DNA from: Bacteroidota bacterium | GTDB taxonomy: Bacteria; Bacteroidota; Bacteroidia; Chitinophagales; Chitinophagaceae | Assembly (NCBI GenBank): GCA_023386555.1 | Contig: JAEWJK010000014.1 | Location: 1-64,000 of the forward strand | DNA length: 64,000 nucleotides | Direction of reading: 5' to 3' | Shown: positions 45,352-53,783 of the stretch, one piece after another | Layout: the number at the start of each line of letters is the position of its first letter | Position numbering within the stretch: the first letter of the stretch is position 1 | Position numbers and translations under genes: made by a program | Notes under the pieces: model-generated | What the model was told of the DNA's origin: nothing | Seen by the model: only the letters and a program-made list of their open reading frames with translations | Database searches by the model: none

Positions 45352-46788
45352 TTACTTGAGGATACTATTCAGATACACTTCAATGTTTGTGTAATGCTTA
45401 TCCAGAATAAGCATTGAAGCATCGGATGCGTTATTGCTGTCTAGCCCTTTTTTGTTTTCCCATTCATCGGGAATTCCATCTTTATCGATGTCAGAAGCAG
45501 CTGGAATTGATCTTAATCTTGGCCATGCGACTTTGCTGGTAGCATAACTTGTACCTGCAGGAAAACCTCCCTGTACATCTATGATCTTTCCTGTTCTATT
45601 TCTTACATCGCTTATGATACGTTGATCAACCGAATCTCTCTTAAAACTTGCACCAACTAATTTCAGAACCAATTCGTATGCATCCAGTGCTGGCTGAGTT
45701 GTTACCGGTTCGGCAACGAAAGCCATACTTTGTTTTGATCTTTTCGCATCTGCATGTGCTCCGTCATCCATCACCACACCTAACCAATTGTTTAACGTTG
45801 TTTCAACTGATCCATCAACATAATTCTTATCAACAAAAAATTTCCCATAGGGAATATCAGGATCTTTCTTAAACGGGTTCACCACCTGGAATTTTGCTTT
45901 CTTACTCGTTGCAGGACCGAACTTGTAATAATTTCCAACGATGTTGTAATTTCCTCCCTCTCCACCATATACATTGTTGCCACCCCAATTGTAGATAACA
46001 TTGTTTCTAAAATCAGCAAACTCTATATCGGGCAGAATATTCCTGTTGCCTTCAAAACGTGGTGTGCGGCTTTGGCAATGAGCGTATAAATTGTGATGAA
46101 TAGAAATGTGTCTTCCACCTAAAATTCCACCATAACCATGTTTCTGAAAATCGTTACCACCTTCCTCAAAATGATAGGAATAGTTCAAAGGTTCTGCAAT
46201 CAGATTCCATTGCAATGTTGTGCTGTCACCTGCATATACACTTAATGCCTCATCTGTGCTCCAGCTCATTGTGCAATGATCAATGATGATGTGTTTTCTC
46301 CTGGTACCTCCAAAAGCATCATCACTGCCTGAGCCATGTACTTTTCCTTTGTTCTGATATCTATCTCCAAGCCTGAAGCGCATGTATCTAACAATGATAT
46401 TATCACCTTTTAATACTACAGGATGATCAGCTATACAAATTCCATCGCCTGGAGCAGAATGGCCTGCGATAGTTGTGTTCTCCGGAATATTTAATGGCGA
46501 TTCTAAATGGATCGTTCCTGAAATTGCAAAAACAACGATCACTGGTTTTTTTGTATTTAATGCGGCTCTTAAACTTCCTTCACCATGATCATTAAGGTTT
46601 GTAACGATCATCACTTTTCCTCCTCGTCCTCCTGTTGCATATTTTCCGAAGCCTTCAGCACCGGGAAATGCAATTGGCTGATCTGATGTTGGTGTATCAT
46701 TAATCACTAAATGAGACAACTTCGAAGTACATCCGTAATAAAAAAAACAGCTGAGCAGTAAAATGCATTGTATAGGTGTTCTCTTCAT
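45352..46788 (-). CDS. PL1-type pectate lyase lipoprotein
   Basis: 478 residues. A lipobox (FFYYGC, Cys ~20) marks it as an outer-membrane lipoprotein. The PL1 helix opens with FPGAEGFGKYATGGRGGKVM and continues with IIIDHCTMSWSTDEALSVYA and SRTPRFEGN (catalytic Arg ~243). A calcium-type motif, DIDKDGIPDEWE, is near residue 435. It cleaves polygalacturonate at the cell surface and passes oligomers to the SusCD pair. It is 63 bases from the SusD stop with a terminator between, so it may be read through or carry its own start. GxGSDDA-type acidic pairs fit calcium binding. Confidence 0.9.
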   Translation of the reverse strand: MKRTPIQCILLLSCFFYYGCTSKLSHLVINDTPTSDQPIAFPGAEGFGKYATGGRGGKVMIVTNLNDHGEGSLRAALNTKKPVIVVFAISGTIHLESPLNIPENTTIAGHSAPGDGICIADHPVVLKGDNIIVRYMRFRLGDRYQNKGKVHGSGSDDAFGGTRRKHIIIDHCTMSWSTDEALSVYAGDSTTLQWNLIAEPLNYSYHFEEGGNDFQKHGYGGILGGRHISIHHNLYAHCQSRTPRFEGNRNILPDIEFADFRNNVIYNWGGNNVYGGEGGNYNIVGNYYKFGPATSKKAKFQVVNPFKKDPDIPYGKFFVDKNYVDGSVETTLNNWLGVVMDDGAHADAKRSKQSMAFVAEPVTTQPALDAYELVLKLVGASFKRDSVDQRIISDVRNRTGKIIDVQGGFPAGTSYATSKVAWPRLRSIPAASDIDKDGIPDEWENKKGLDSNNASDASMLILDKHYTNIEVYLNSILK

Positions 46789-46795
46789 CTTGTTT

Positions 46796-46829
46796 TTAAA
46801 AAGAAGGCTGCCCCGAAATGAAGCAGCCT
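46796..46829 (-). terminator. Intrinsic terminator after SusD
   Basis: On the minus strand AGGCTGC (46829-46823) pairs with GCAGCCT (46811-46805), then CTTTTT-rich sequence follows. It sits between the SusD stop and the PL1 start, so the PL1 gene may be only partly co-transcribed. Confidence 0.7.
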
Positions 46830-46850
46830 AATATCATAAAATGATTATCA

Positions 46851-48707
46851 TCAATACCCTGGATTTTGAGTAAGATTAAAGTTTGCATCTCTTGCAGGCT
46901 GAGGGATTGGAAACAGCTCAGATTTTCCCGGTGTAAATGCAGTGGCAAATCTTGCAGCTGCAGTTGTATTTATTGCCGCCGTTAACCAATTTACTCTTGT
47001 TGTACCTGCAGGAGTTGTAGTGGGATGCGGCTCATAAAATGAGTTGTACCAAAGATTACTATCATCTGAAGAATTACCTGTCTTATAGTACATATATGTA
47101 GGCAATGTGTTGGTTAATACATATGATGGATAACCCGCCATATAAGTTGGATCGATCAATGCAGTATTAGTACTCATTCTTACCATGTTTGCCCTTGATT
47201 CGTTAAATGAAATAGCCATCAAATTCCATCTCATCAAATCGTACTTTCTTATTCCTTCACCACCTAATTCTAAAGCTCGTTCTCTAACAATTGCTTTGAA
47301 AAAATCAGCTTTGCTTAACCCTGCAGGAAGATCAACAGTTGCATCGGGTGTATTGATTGGTTTTCCAAATCCTCTTCTTCTTATCATATTTACAGCAGTA
47401 TATGCTGCATTAGGACCATTCAGTTCATTCTCTGCTTCAGCAAACATTAACAGTACATCGGCATAACGAAGTATTTGCCATTTTAACTGAAAATATTGTG
47501 CAGCATTAGTTGGTCCGTAAGTAGGATTGGTCATCCAATCTCTTCTATATTTTCCATCATTCAAAGCGGTGATAGCTAAACCCGTTTTTGTTACACCATC
47601 ATTATTCACATTATACGGTGCTATAGTAACATCTCTTCTAAGGTCAGTTGAATCGAATAGATAAAAATAAGTTGGTAAAGGATTGATACTGCTATTACCA
47701 AAGTTGTTCATCCTTGGACCATTGTAATAACCAAGTTTTGTATCAGCAGCAGAACCACCACCAATTCCACTCACCTGGAACATTAATTCTCCTTGCGGAT
47801 CAGTAACAACTCTTGCTCCTACCTGGTCTTTCCATAAAGCCCTGAAGCTTGGATTCAAGCTATGCTGATTGGAGGTGATAATATCATTTGTTTCGTCTCT
47901 TGCAATCTTATAAAAATCTAGATAATCGGCTGAGCGTTGCATTGATCCATTTTGACGAAGCGAATAACCACCCCTGAATAAAGCAATTCTTGCTCTTAGT
48001 CCTTTTGCAGTGCCTTTAGTAATTCTCTCATCAATAGCATCACCGATAGCTGTTACTTCATTCTTCCATGGAAGAAGATCTGCAGCTATAGCAAGATCTG
48101 CTATGATTCTGTTATACAAAGTATCTCTATCCGTTCTTTTAGGAAATGCATCAGCAGAAGCTTGTGCGTATGCAGGTTGAAAATGTGCAGGAAGATCACC
48201 CCAGTTTCTGATTGCTTCAAAGTAAAATTGTGCTCGTAACGTTAAAGCCTCACCATACATTCTCTGTAATTGCTTTTTCTGTTGCTCAGTACCGCTTGTA
48301 TATAATGCCATCTTTGGAATATTATCAATGCAAATATTTGCATACTCTATTCCCTGAAATATTTGATTGAATGGCCTTTCTAATTGTGCATTGCTTGAAC
48401 TGAGACTGTAACGAGCCATATCTCTTCTATCATTATCCAAAGTTCCTGTTGGTCCTTGCATCTCATCATTATCTACCGGATAATAAAGGCTTAAACGAAT
48501 GCCATAACCCTGATCTCCGGTAAGCCTGCTGTACACACCAACAATAGCCTTATAGGTACTGGGAACATCACTAAAAACGAATTCAGGACCTACATCAGTG
48601 ATTGGTTGCTGATCAAGAAATTTCTTACAACTACCTAAGATGATCATGATGCCAACACAAAATGCTGCCAGCTTTATGTTCATCCTTTTATTGAATCTAT
48701 TTTTCAT
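46851..48707 (-). CDS. SusD/RagB-type lipoprotein of the pectin locus
   Basis: 618 residues, at the long end for the family. The lipobox MIILGSCKK is followed by FLDQQPITDVGPEF. SusD landmarks are RAQFYFEAIRNWGDLPAHFQ, WQILRYADVLLMFAEAENEL, VRERALELGGEGIRKYDLMRW and ELFPIPQPARD. A second Met nine residues in is an alternative start. It binds pectic oligosaccharides over the SusC channel. Located 18 bases after SusC. Confidence 0.95.
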   Translation of the reverse strand: MKNRFNKRMNIKLAAFCVGIMIILGSCKKFLDQQPITDVGPEFVFSDVPSTYKAIVGVYSRLTGDQGYGIRLSLYYPVDNDEMQGPTGTLDNDRRDMARYSLSSSNAQLERPFNQIFQGIEYANICIDNIPKMALYTSGTEQQKKQLQRMYGEALTLRAQFYFEAIRNWGDLPAHFQPAYAQASADAFPKRTDRDTLYNRIIADLAIAADLLPWKNEVTAIGDAIDERITKGTAKGLRARIALFRGGYSLRQNGSMQRSADYLDFYKIARDETNDIITSNQHSLNPSFRALWKDQVGARVVTDPQGELMFQVSGIGGGSAADTKLGYYNGPRMNNFGNSSINPLPTYFYLFDSTDLRRDVTIAPYNVNNDGVTKTGLAITALNDGKYRRDWMTNPTYGPTNAAQYFQLKWQILRYADVLLMFAEAENELNGPNAAYTAVNMIRRRGFGKPINTPDATVDLPAGLSKADFFKAIVRERALELGGEGIRKYDLMRWNLMAISFNESRANMVRMSTNTALIDPTYMAGYPSYVLTNTLPTYMYYKTGNSSDDSNLWYNSFYEPHPTTTPAGTTRVNWLTAAINTTAAARFATAFTPGKSELFPIPQPARDANFNLTQNPGY

Positions 48708-48725
48708 ATTGCAAGTTTGATAATA

Positions 48726-51700
48726 TTAAAAACTAACATTTACACCAAAAATGAAACTTCTGCTTTTTGGATATGCTGAGTAATCAAGATTTGGGGTCAA
48801 TGCACTTCTTCTAACGCTCACTTCAGGATCATAACCAGTATAGTTAGTGAAGACAGCAAGATTATTTACCGTTGCATAAAATCTTAGCCGTGTCATACCA
48901 AGTCTTGTAAGATTTTTTGCAGGAAGTGTATAACCAACTGTTACGTTATTGATACGTAGGAAAGATCCATCTTCAATTGCCCAAGAGTGAGGATAAAATG
49001 CACCTGAACCTCTGATGGGTTGCCAGATAGTTGCATTGGCATTTAATGCCGCTAACTGATCAGGAGCAATACCATATACTGTTGTTCCATTCACCCATTG
49101 TGCTGTAGCACCTGTTTGTGTTACCACTTTCCAACGGCCTTCCATTTCTGAAAGCATGTTTGAGTTAGCAGTATAGCCATTAGTAAACTCAATTCTGTTT
49201 GCATTGTACACATCACCACCATAAGAGAAGTTTAGGAAAATACTTGCATCCCATTGCTTGTAGGTGAACTGCTGATTAAATCCACCGGTGAAATCAGGTG
49301 TAGGGTCACCTATAATGGTTCTGTCATTATTCAGATCAACGACACCATCATTATTCAGATCTTTAAATTTGATTGAACCAGGTTGTACCACACCAATTAT
49401 AGCAGTGTTGGTAACAACTCCGGATTTCAACGTATATACTCCGGTAGCAGCGTTATAGTTAAAATCATTTACACCATAAAAACCATCTGTGACTAATCCC
49501 CACATAGATCCGACAGGATCACCTATTCTAACTATGTAATCTGTTGGCTGACCAGAAACTCCCCAGCTTGCAGCAGGAAAGAAACTTTTTTGATTTACAC
49601 CTAAACCCTCAACTCTGTTTTTATTTGACGAAATGTTGAAGCCTGCAGTCCATGTGAAATTCTTCGCAGTATTTCTAATGATAGCTGCATTTAATTGCAC
49701 CTCTATTCCTTTGTTGGAAGTTTTACCTACATTTTGAAACTGAGAAGAATATCCATATGTTGGAGCAATTGGAACATTGATCAACAAATCTTTTGACTGG
49801 TTATCGTAAATATCTATACTCAAATCAAGTCTCCCTCTGAATAAACTGATGTCCATTCCCAAATTCTTACTCACAGTTGATTCCCATATCAAATTTTCAT
49901 TCACTAAACCAGAAGAAAAATATGCATTTACAGGAGAACCATTGATACCATAATAATAAGTTCCATCATTTCTGAAAGTAGTGAGGAACTGGTAATCATC
50001 TATTCTGTTATTACCAACGGTTCCAAAGCCAAATCTGAACTTAAGATCGTTGATAAAACTTACATCTTCCATGAACTTCTCTTTCTTTACTCTCCATGCA
50101 ATCGATCCTGCTGGAAAATAACCCCATTTATTTCCTTCAGCAAACTTTGAAGCTCCGTCTGCACGAATATTAAAAGAGAGATAGTATTTGCCTTTGTAAG
50201 CATAATTGATCCTGTTGAAGAAAGAAACATTGGTATATCTTGTTTTACCAAGACGAGGATATCCTGCAAAAGGAACACCTAATGAAGTATTGTTGAAAGC
50301 ATCAGTGTAGTTTACCTTATTAGGAAAATCTCTGTACAAACTTACCTGGCTGGTTGTTCTAAGATCATAGGTTTCCTGGCCAATAAGAAAATCGAAATCA
50401 TGATTATTCTTCCAACCTTTTATTGAATAGGTTAGTACGTTAGAATTGGTGATCGTTCTTCTCTCTGTTGTATCTAATCTTACGATAGGTTTTCTTGCAC
50501 CTTGTATTGTTGAGTAAGGCGTTAATGAATCACTGAATTGTCTATCAGTCAACTTTTGTTCATCATAACCAAAAGTTGATTTGAAAACAAGATTTTTAGT
50601 GATGGTATAACTTGCATTCGCTGTGATGTTAAATGCTTCAGTTGTTTTTCTTCTATACTCATTATCTGCTAACTGAAGTGGATTAACCAATGATAGTCCA
50701 TTACCAACATTTGGATCTGCATTTGGATCTGGTTCATCAATATCTTGCCCATTAGATAAAAACGGTCTGTACTTCACAGTATTTCTTAACCTGTTATACG
50801 CAGAACCTTTATCATCAGAAACACCGGCACCATATACATTTTGCAGTGTGTACCTCACTCCTGCTCCAACTTTTAATTTCTTCGTTAGCTTATAATCACC
50901 TTTCAAATTTAGAAGGTGACGTTTATAACTTGAGTTGATAACGATAGCTTTATCGTCATTGTATGTATATCCAAAGTTGTAAGTGAGTTTGTTAGTACCA
51001 CCTGTTGCTGTAAGATTATGTGTTTGGGTGATTCCTGTTCTGCCTAAAACCTCATCCTGCCAGTTGATGCCTGGAACATTTTTGTAGTTTGATAAAGTAT
51101 CCCAAGTTGTGCCGTAGTCTTCAGTGAAGTTTGTGCTGTCTGTATTACTGCCTCTTGATCTTTCCGATTGATAGATAATAAAATCATACGGACTTAAAAC
51201 ATCTAAAGTCTTAGGTAATTTTTTTATTCCTACAAAACCGTTATAGCTCACTCTCAGTTTTCCTGGTTTTCCACTTTTGGTGGTAATTACAATTACTCCG
51301 TTTGCTCCTCTTGCTCCATAGATCGCAGTTGCAGCGGCATCTTTTAATACATCTATCGTTTGAATATCCTGTGGAGAGATTACAGTTAATGCATTTTCTA
51401 CCTGTACTCCATCTACGATATATAAAGGAGAATTATCACCGGTTATTGACATACCTCCTCTTACTCTAACTCTCACTTCAGCATCAGGCGAACCTTCCGA
51501 AGTTGTTGCAGTTACACCTGCTAATCGTCCGTTCAATGCTTCTGCAGCTGAATTGATCGGAATGTCTTTTAGTTCTTTTGCACCAACAGAAGAAACAGAA
51601 GCAAGCAGGTCTTTTCTTCTTACTGTTTGATAACCGATAACAACCACATCTTCCATCTGTGCTACATCTCTTTCAAGAATAACATTTAAGGAAGATCCAT

Positions 51701-51959
51701 CACTGGCAGAGATAGTTTGTGATCTGTAACCGGTATAACTAAATACCAGATTTACTTTTCCGGAAGGTGCATTTACAGTAAGCGAGAAATTTCCTTTAGA
51801 ATCGGTTTGTGTTCCTTTTTTAGTGTCTTTTACCAAAACACTCACACCTTGTAAAGCTCCGGAAGAGTCTCCAACATATCCTTTTACTTGGATAGTTTGT
51901 GCTATAGCACCAACAGAGAACATTGCAATTGACAGCAACAAGCAGGTCAGTCTTTTCAT
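48726..51959 (-). CDS. SusC/RagA-type TonB-linked transporter of the pectin locus
   Basis: 1077 residues: signal peptide (~1-20), carboxypeptidase-D-like domain (~24-105), TonB plug (VVVIGYQTVRRKDLLASVSS; VRGGMSITGDNSPLYIVDGV; ATAIYGARGANGVIVITTKS) and a beta-barrel ending FIFGVNVSF. It imports pectic oligosaccharides with the SusD partner. A LacI-type operator is 89 bases upstream and the LacI-family regulator is the divergent neighbour, which ties the system to pectin sensing. Confidence 0.96.
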   Translation of the reverse strand: MKRLTCLLLSIAMFSVGAIAQTIQVKGYVGDSSGALQGVSVLVKDTKKGTQTDSKGNFSLTVNAPSGKVNLVFSYTGYRSQTISASDGSSLNVILERDVAQMEDVVVIGYQTVRRKDLLASVSSVGAKELKDIPINSAAEALNGRLAGVTATTSEGSPDAEVRVRVRGGMSITGDNSPLYIVDGVQVENALTVISPQDIQTIDVLKDAAATAIYGARGANGVIVITTKSGKPGKLRVSYNGFVGIKKLPKTLDVLSPYDFIIYQSERSRGSNTDSTNFTEDYGTTWDTLSNYKNVPGINWQDEVLGRTGITQTHNLTATGGTNKLTYNFGYTYNDDKAIVINSSYKRHLLNLKGDYKLTKKLKVGAGVRYTLQNVYGAGVSDDKGSAYNRLRNTVKYRPFLSNGQDIDEPDPNADPNVGNGLSLVNPLQLADNEYRRKTTEAFNITANASYTITKNLVFKSTFGYDEQKLTDRQFSDSLTPYSTIQGARKPIVRLDTTERRTITNSNVLTYSIKGWKNNHDFDFLIGQETYDLRTTSQVSLYRDFPNKVNYTDAFNNTSLGVPFAGYPRLGKTRYTNVSFFNRINYAYKGKYYLSFNIRADGASKFAEGNKWGYFPAGSIAWRVKKEKFMEDVSFINDLKFRFGFGTVGNNRIDDYQFLTTFRNDGTYYYGINGSPVNAYFSSGLVNENLIWESTVSKNLGMDISLFRGRLDLSIDIYDNQSKDLLINVPIAPTYGYSSQFQNVGKTSNKGIEVQLNAAIIRNTAKNFTWTAGFNISSNKNRVEGLGVNQKSFFPAASWGVSGQPTDYIVRIGDPVGSMWGLVTDGFYGVNDFNYNAATGVYTLKSGVVTNTAIIGVVQPGSIKFKDLNNDGVVDLNNDRTIIGDPTPDFTGGFNQQFTYKQWDASIFLNFSYGGDVYNANRIEFTNGYTANSNMLSEMEGRWKVVTQTGATAQWVNGTTVYGIAPDQLAALNANATIWQPIRGSGAFYPHSWAIEDGSFLRINNVTVGYTLPAKNLTRLGMTRLRFYATVNNLAVFTNYTGYDPEVSVRRSALTPNLDYSAYPKSRSFIFGVNVSF

Positions 51960-52047
51960 ACAACAAGCAATTAATTCGATCTCAATGTTGAAATCACTAG
52001 CAAACTACAGAAGTAAAGCATGCTGAAGTTGTGAAACGAACCTTTTT

Positions 52048-52064
52048 TTTACGCAAACGTTACC
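52048..52064. promoter_or_regulatory. LacI-type operator between SusC and the LacI gene
   Basis: TTTACGCAAACGTTACC matches the shared motif. It lies 89 bases upstream of SusC and 128 bases upstream of the regulator, so both autoregulation and control of SusCD are possible. A partial second copy (TTTTACGTAAATC) follows at about 52067. Confidence 0.65.
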
Positions 52065-52191
52065 ATTTTACGTAAATCATTCCAATAACTGATGCTCGTC
52101 AATTAAGGCAGATAACACATTCTTTTATAGACAGATGGATATGTATAGATTATTTTTTCTAATTTGATTGCCTAAAGGGAAGTTTGCCAGA

Positions 52192-53223
52192 ATGAAATTT
52201 GAAGCAGTTACTATAAAAGATATTGCAAAAGCACTTGGCTTATCTACATCAACAGTGTCAAGAGCTTTGCGAGATAGTTATGAGATCAGCCCCGAAACTA
52301 AAAAGCTGGTGCTTGAATGTGCAGAGAAATTGAACTACAGGCCTAACCCAATTGCACTTAGTTTAAAAGAAAGAAAAACAAGATCAATCGGTGTGATTGT
52401 ATGCGAAATTGCGAATAGTTTTTTTTCACAGATAATCAATGGTATTGAATCTTTGGCTTACGACAGAGGTTACAATGTTATCATTTCGCAAAGCCATGAA
52501 TCTTATGAAAGAGAGATACTCGATTTACAGTATTTATCTTCACGAGGTGTTGACGGAATTTTAATTTCAGTTTCTACTGAAACATCGGACTACGAACACA
52601 TACGAAACCTTCACCAAAAAGGACTTCCGATTGTATTGTTCGACAGGATTGCACCAGGTATTGATACACATACTATCATCGTTGATAATTTTAAAGGCAG
52701 TTACGAAGCAACTGAACACCTGATCAATAATGGCTATTCAAAAATTGCAGCGATCAGTAATTCAGAATTCTTATCAATAAGTGCCGAAAGACTTGCAGGG
52801 TATAAAGAAGCTTTAAATGGAAACGGAATAAAGATTAATAACGATTATATAAAGCACTGCTTTTATGGTGGAATGGTTTTTTCTGAAGTTGAAGAAGCCA
52901 TCAATCAATTGCTCACACTCAAAGATCCTCCTGAAGCAATTATCACCTTAAGCGATAAGCTCACCATTGGTTCGCTAAAAACAATTAAAAGAAGAGGTTT
53001 AAAAATCCCAAATGATATTGCTCTTGTCGGATTCTCCAATTCTGATCTTACAGAGTTAACAGATCCTCCTTTAACTGTTGTTCGTCAGCCTGCTCTTGAA
53101 ATGGGAAAAGCTGCGACAGAATTATTGCTTCAGCTGATTGAAAGTAAAAGACCTGTTACAGAATTTGAAAAGAGAATTTTAAGCCCCGAATTTATTGTAA
53201 TGGAATCAGGAAAAAGAAGATGA
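52192..53223 (+). CDS. LacI-family transcriptional regulator
   Basis: 343 residues from the ATG at 52192; a TTG 24 bases earlier opens the frame but is an unlikely start. The N-terminal HTH (TIKDIAKALGLSTSTVSRAL) and hinge (LNYRPNPIALSLKERKTRSIG) are typical, and the periplasmic-binding-type core spans ~60-335 (GVIVCEIANSFFSQIINGIE; DGILISVSTE; ALVGFSNSDLTEL). It is the only classical repressor-type gene in the pectin region, and the seven GCAAWCGW sites resemble LacI-family operators. The effector is probably a uronate or KDG-type intermediate, which cannot be told here. Confidence 0.92.
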   Translation: MKFEAVTIKDIAKALGLSTSTVSRALRDSYEISPETKKLVLECAEKLNYRPNPIALSLKERKTRSIGVIVCEIANSFFSQIINGIESLAYDRGYNVIISQSHESYEREILDLQYLSSRGVDGILISVSTETSDYEHIRNLHQKGLPIVLFDRIAPGIDTHTIIVDNFKGSYEATEHLINNGYSKIAAISNSEFLSISAERLAGYKEALNGNGIKINNDYIKHCFYGGMVFSEVEEAINQLLTLKDPPEAIITLSDKLTIGSLKTIKRRGLKIPNDIALVGFSNSDLTELTDPPLTVVRQPALEMGKAATELLLQLIESKRPVTEFEKRILSPEFIVMESGKRR

Positions 53224-53655
53224 TCATGGTAAGGCAACAGCTTGTCTTGCCATTAAACGCCAATGTTTATTTTGTTTTATCCAAACCAGCATCATTGTAA
53301 AATTTAGTTGGCCGGTTGTTCCATCAGCTTTTATCTCTTTTGCTTTAAATAAATGACGAACTACAGCAGTTTTATTGGTAATGATTACCTGGATATTTGT
53401 TAATGCGGTATCAGTATATGTTGACTTATTATTGATAATGCCTCTAAGTGCTTCACTTCGATTTTCAACTTTGCCTTTAGAATGTCCATAGGTCACTTGC
53501 TTTGCAAATAATTTATCAAGTAATATGCTGTCTTTAGAGCCAAAAACTGTGGCACTTAATTCACGAGTTAAACCAATCAACTCAGTTTCATCTTTTTGCT
53601 GGGCAATAACATTTACTGAAGAAAATAATAAACAAAGTGCAATACAAACTTTCAT
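53224..53655 (-). CDS. Secreted DUF4440/SnoaL-like small protein
   Basis: About 143 residues from the ATG at 53655 (MKVCIALCLLFSSVNVIAQ, a signal peptide). The longer frame from 53727 adds non-family residues and would read through the operator, so it is rejected. The mature part is a cone-shaped NTF2-like fold (LIGLTRELSATVFGSKDSIL; VTYGHSKGKVENRSEAL; FTMMLVWIKQNKHWRLMARQ) as in DUF4440 proteins. Function is unknown; small-ligand binding is possible. It converges with the LacI gene (stops adjacent) and diverges from PL9 across an operator. Confidence 0.7.
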   Translation of the reverse strand: MKVCIALCLLFSSVNVIAQQKDETELIGLTRELSATVFGSKDSILLDKLFAKQVTYGHSKGKVENRSEALRGIINNKSTYTDTALTNIQVIITNKTAVVRHLFKAKEIKADGTTGQLNFTMMLVWIKQNKHWRLMARQAVALP

Positions 53656-53711
53656 CGGATAATGATTGAGTTTAAAATTAAGCCAGAACTGTATAGTGGT
53701 TCTGATATAAA

Positions 53712-53727
53712 ATGCAAACGATTGCAT
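53712..53727. promoter_or_regulatory. Compact LacI-type operator between the DUF4440 and PL9 genes
   Basis: ATGCAAACGATTGCAT is a near-perfect palindrome with the shared GCAAACG core. It lies 57 bases from each of the two chosen starts (53655 and 53784), an even placement for control of both genes. Confidence 0.65.
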
Positions 53728-53783
53728 AAAAGAAGTTCGTTCATTAACGTTTTATAGATGGAATTATGCAGAAATTGGGCGTT

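Noticed and set aside
52168..52191. TTG start for the LacI gene
   Set aside because: The HTH begins right after the ATG at 52192; the eight extra residues have no family match.
53655..53727. Longer start for the DUF4440-like gene
   Set aside because: It would bury the signal peptide and translate through the operator palindrome.
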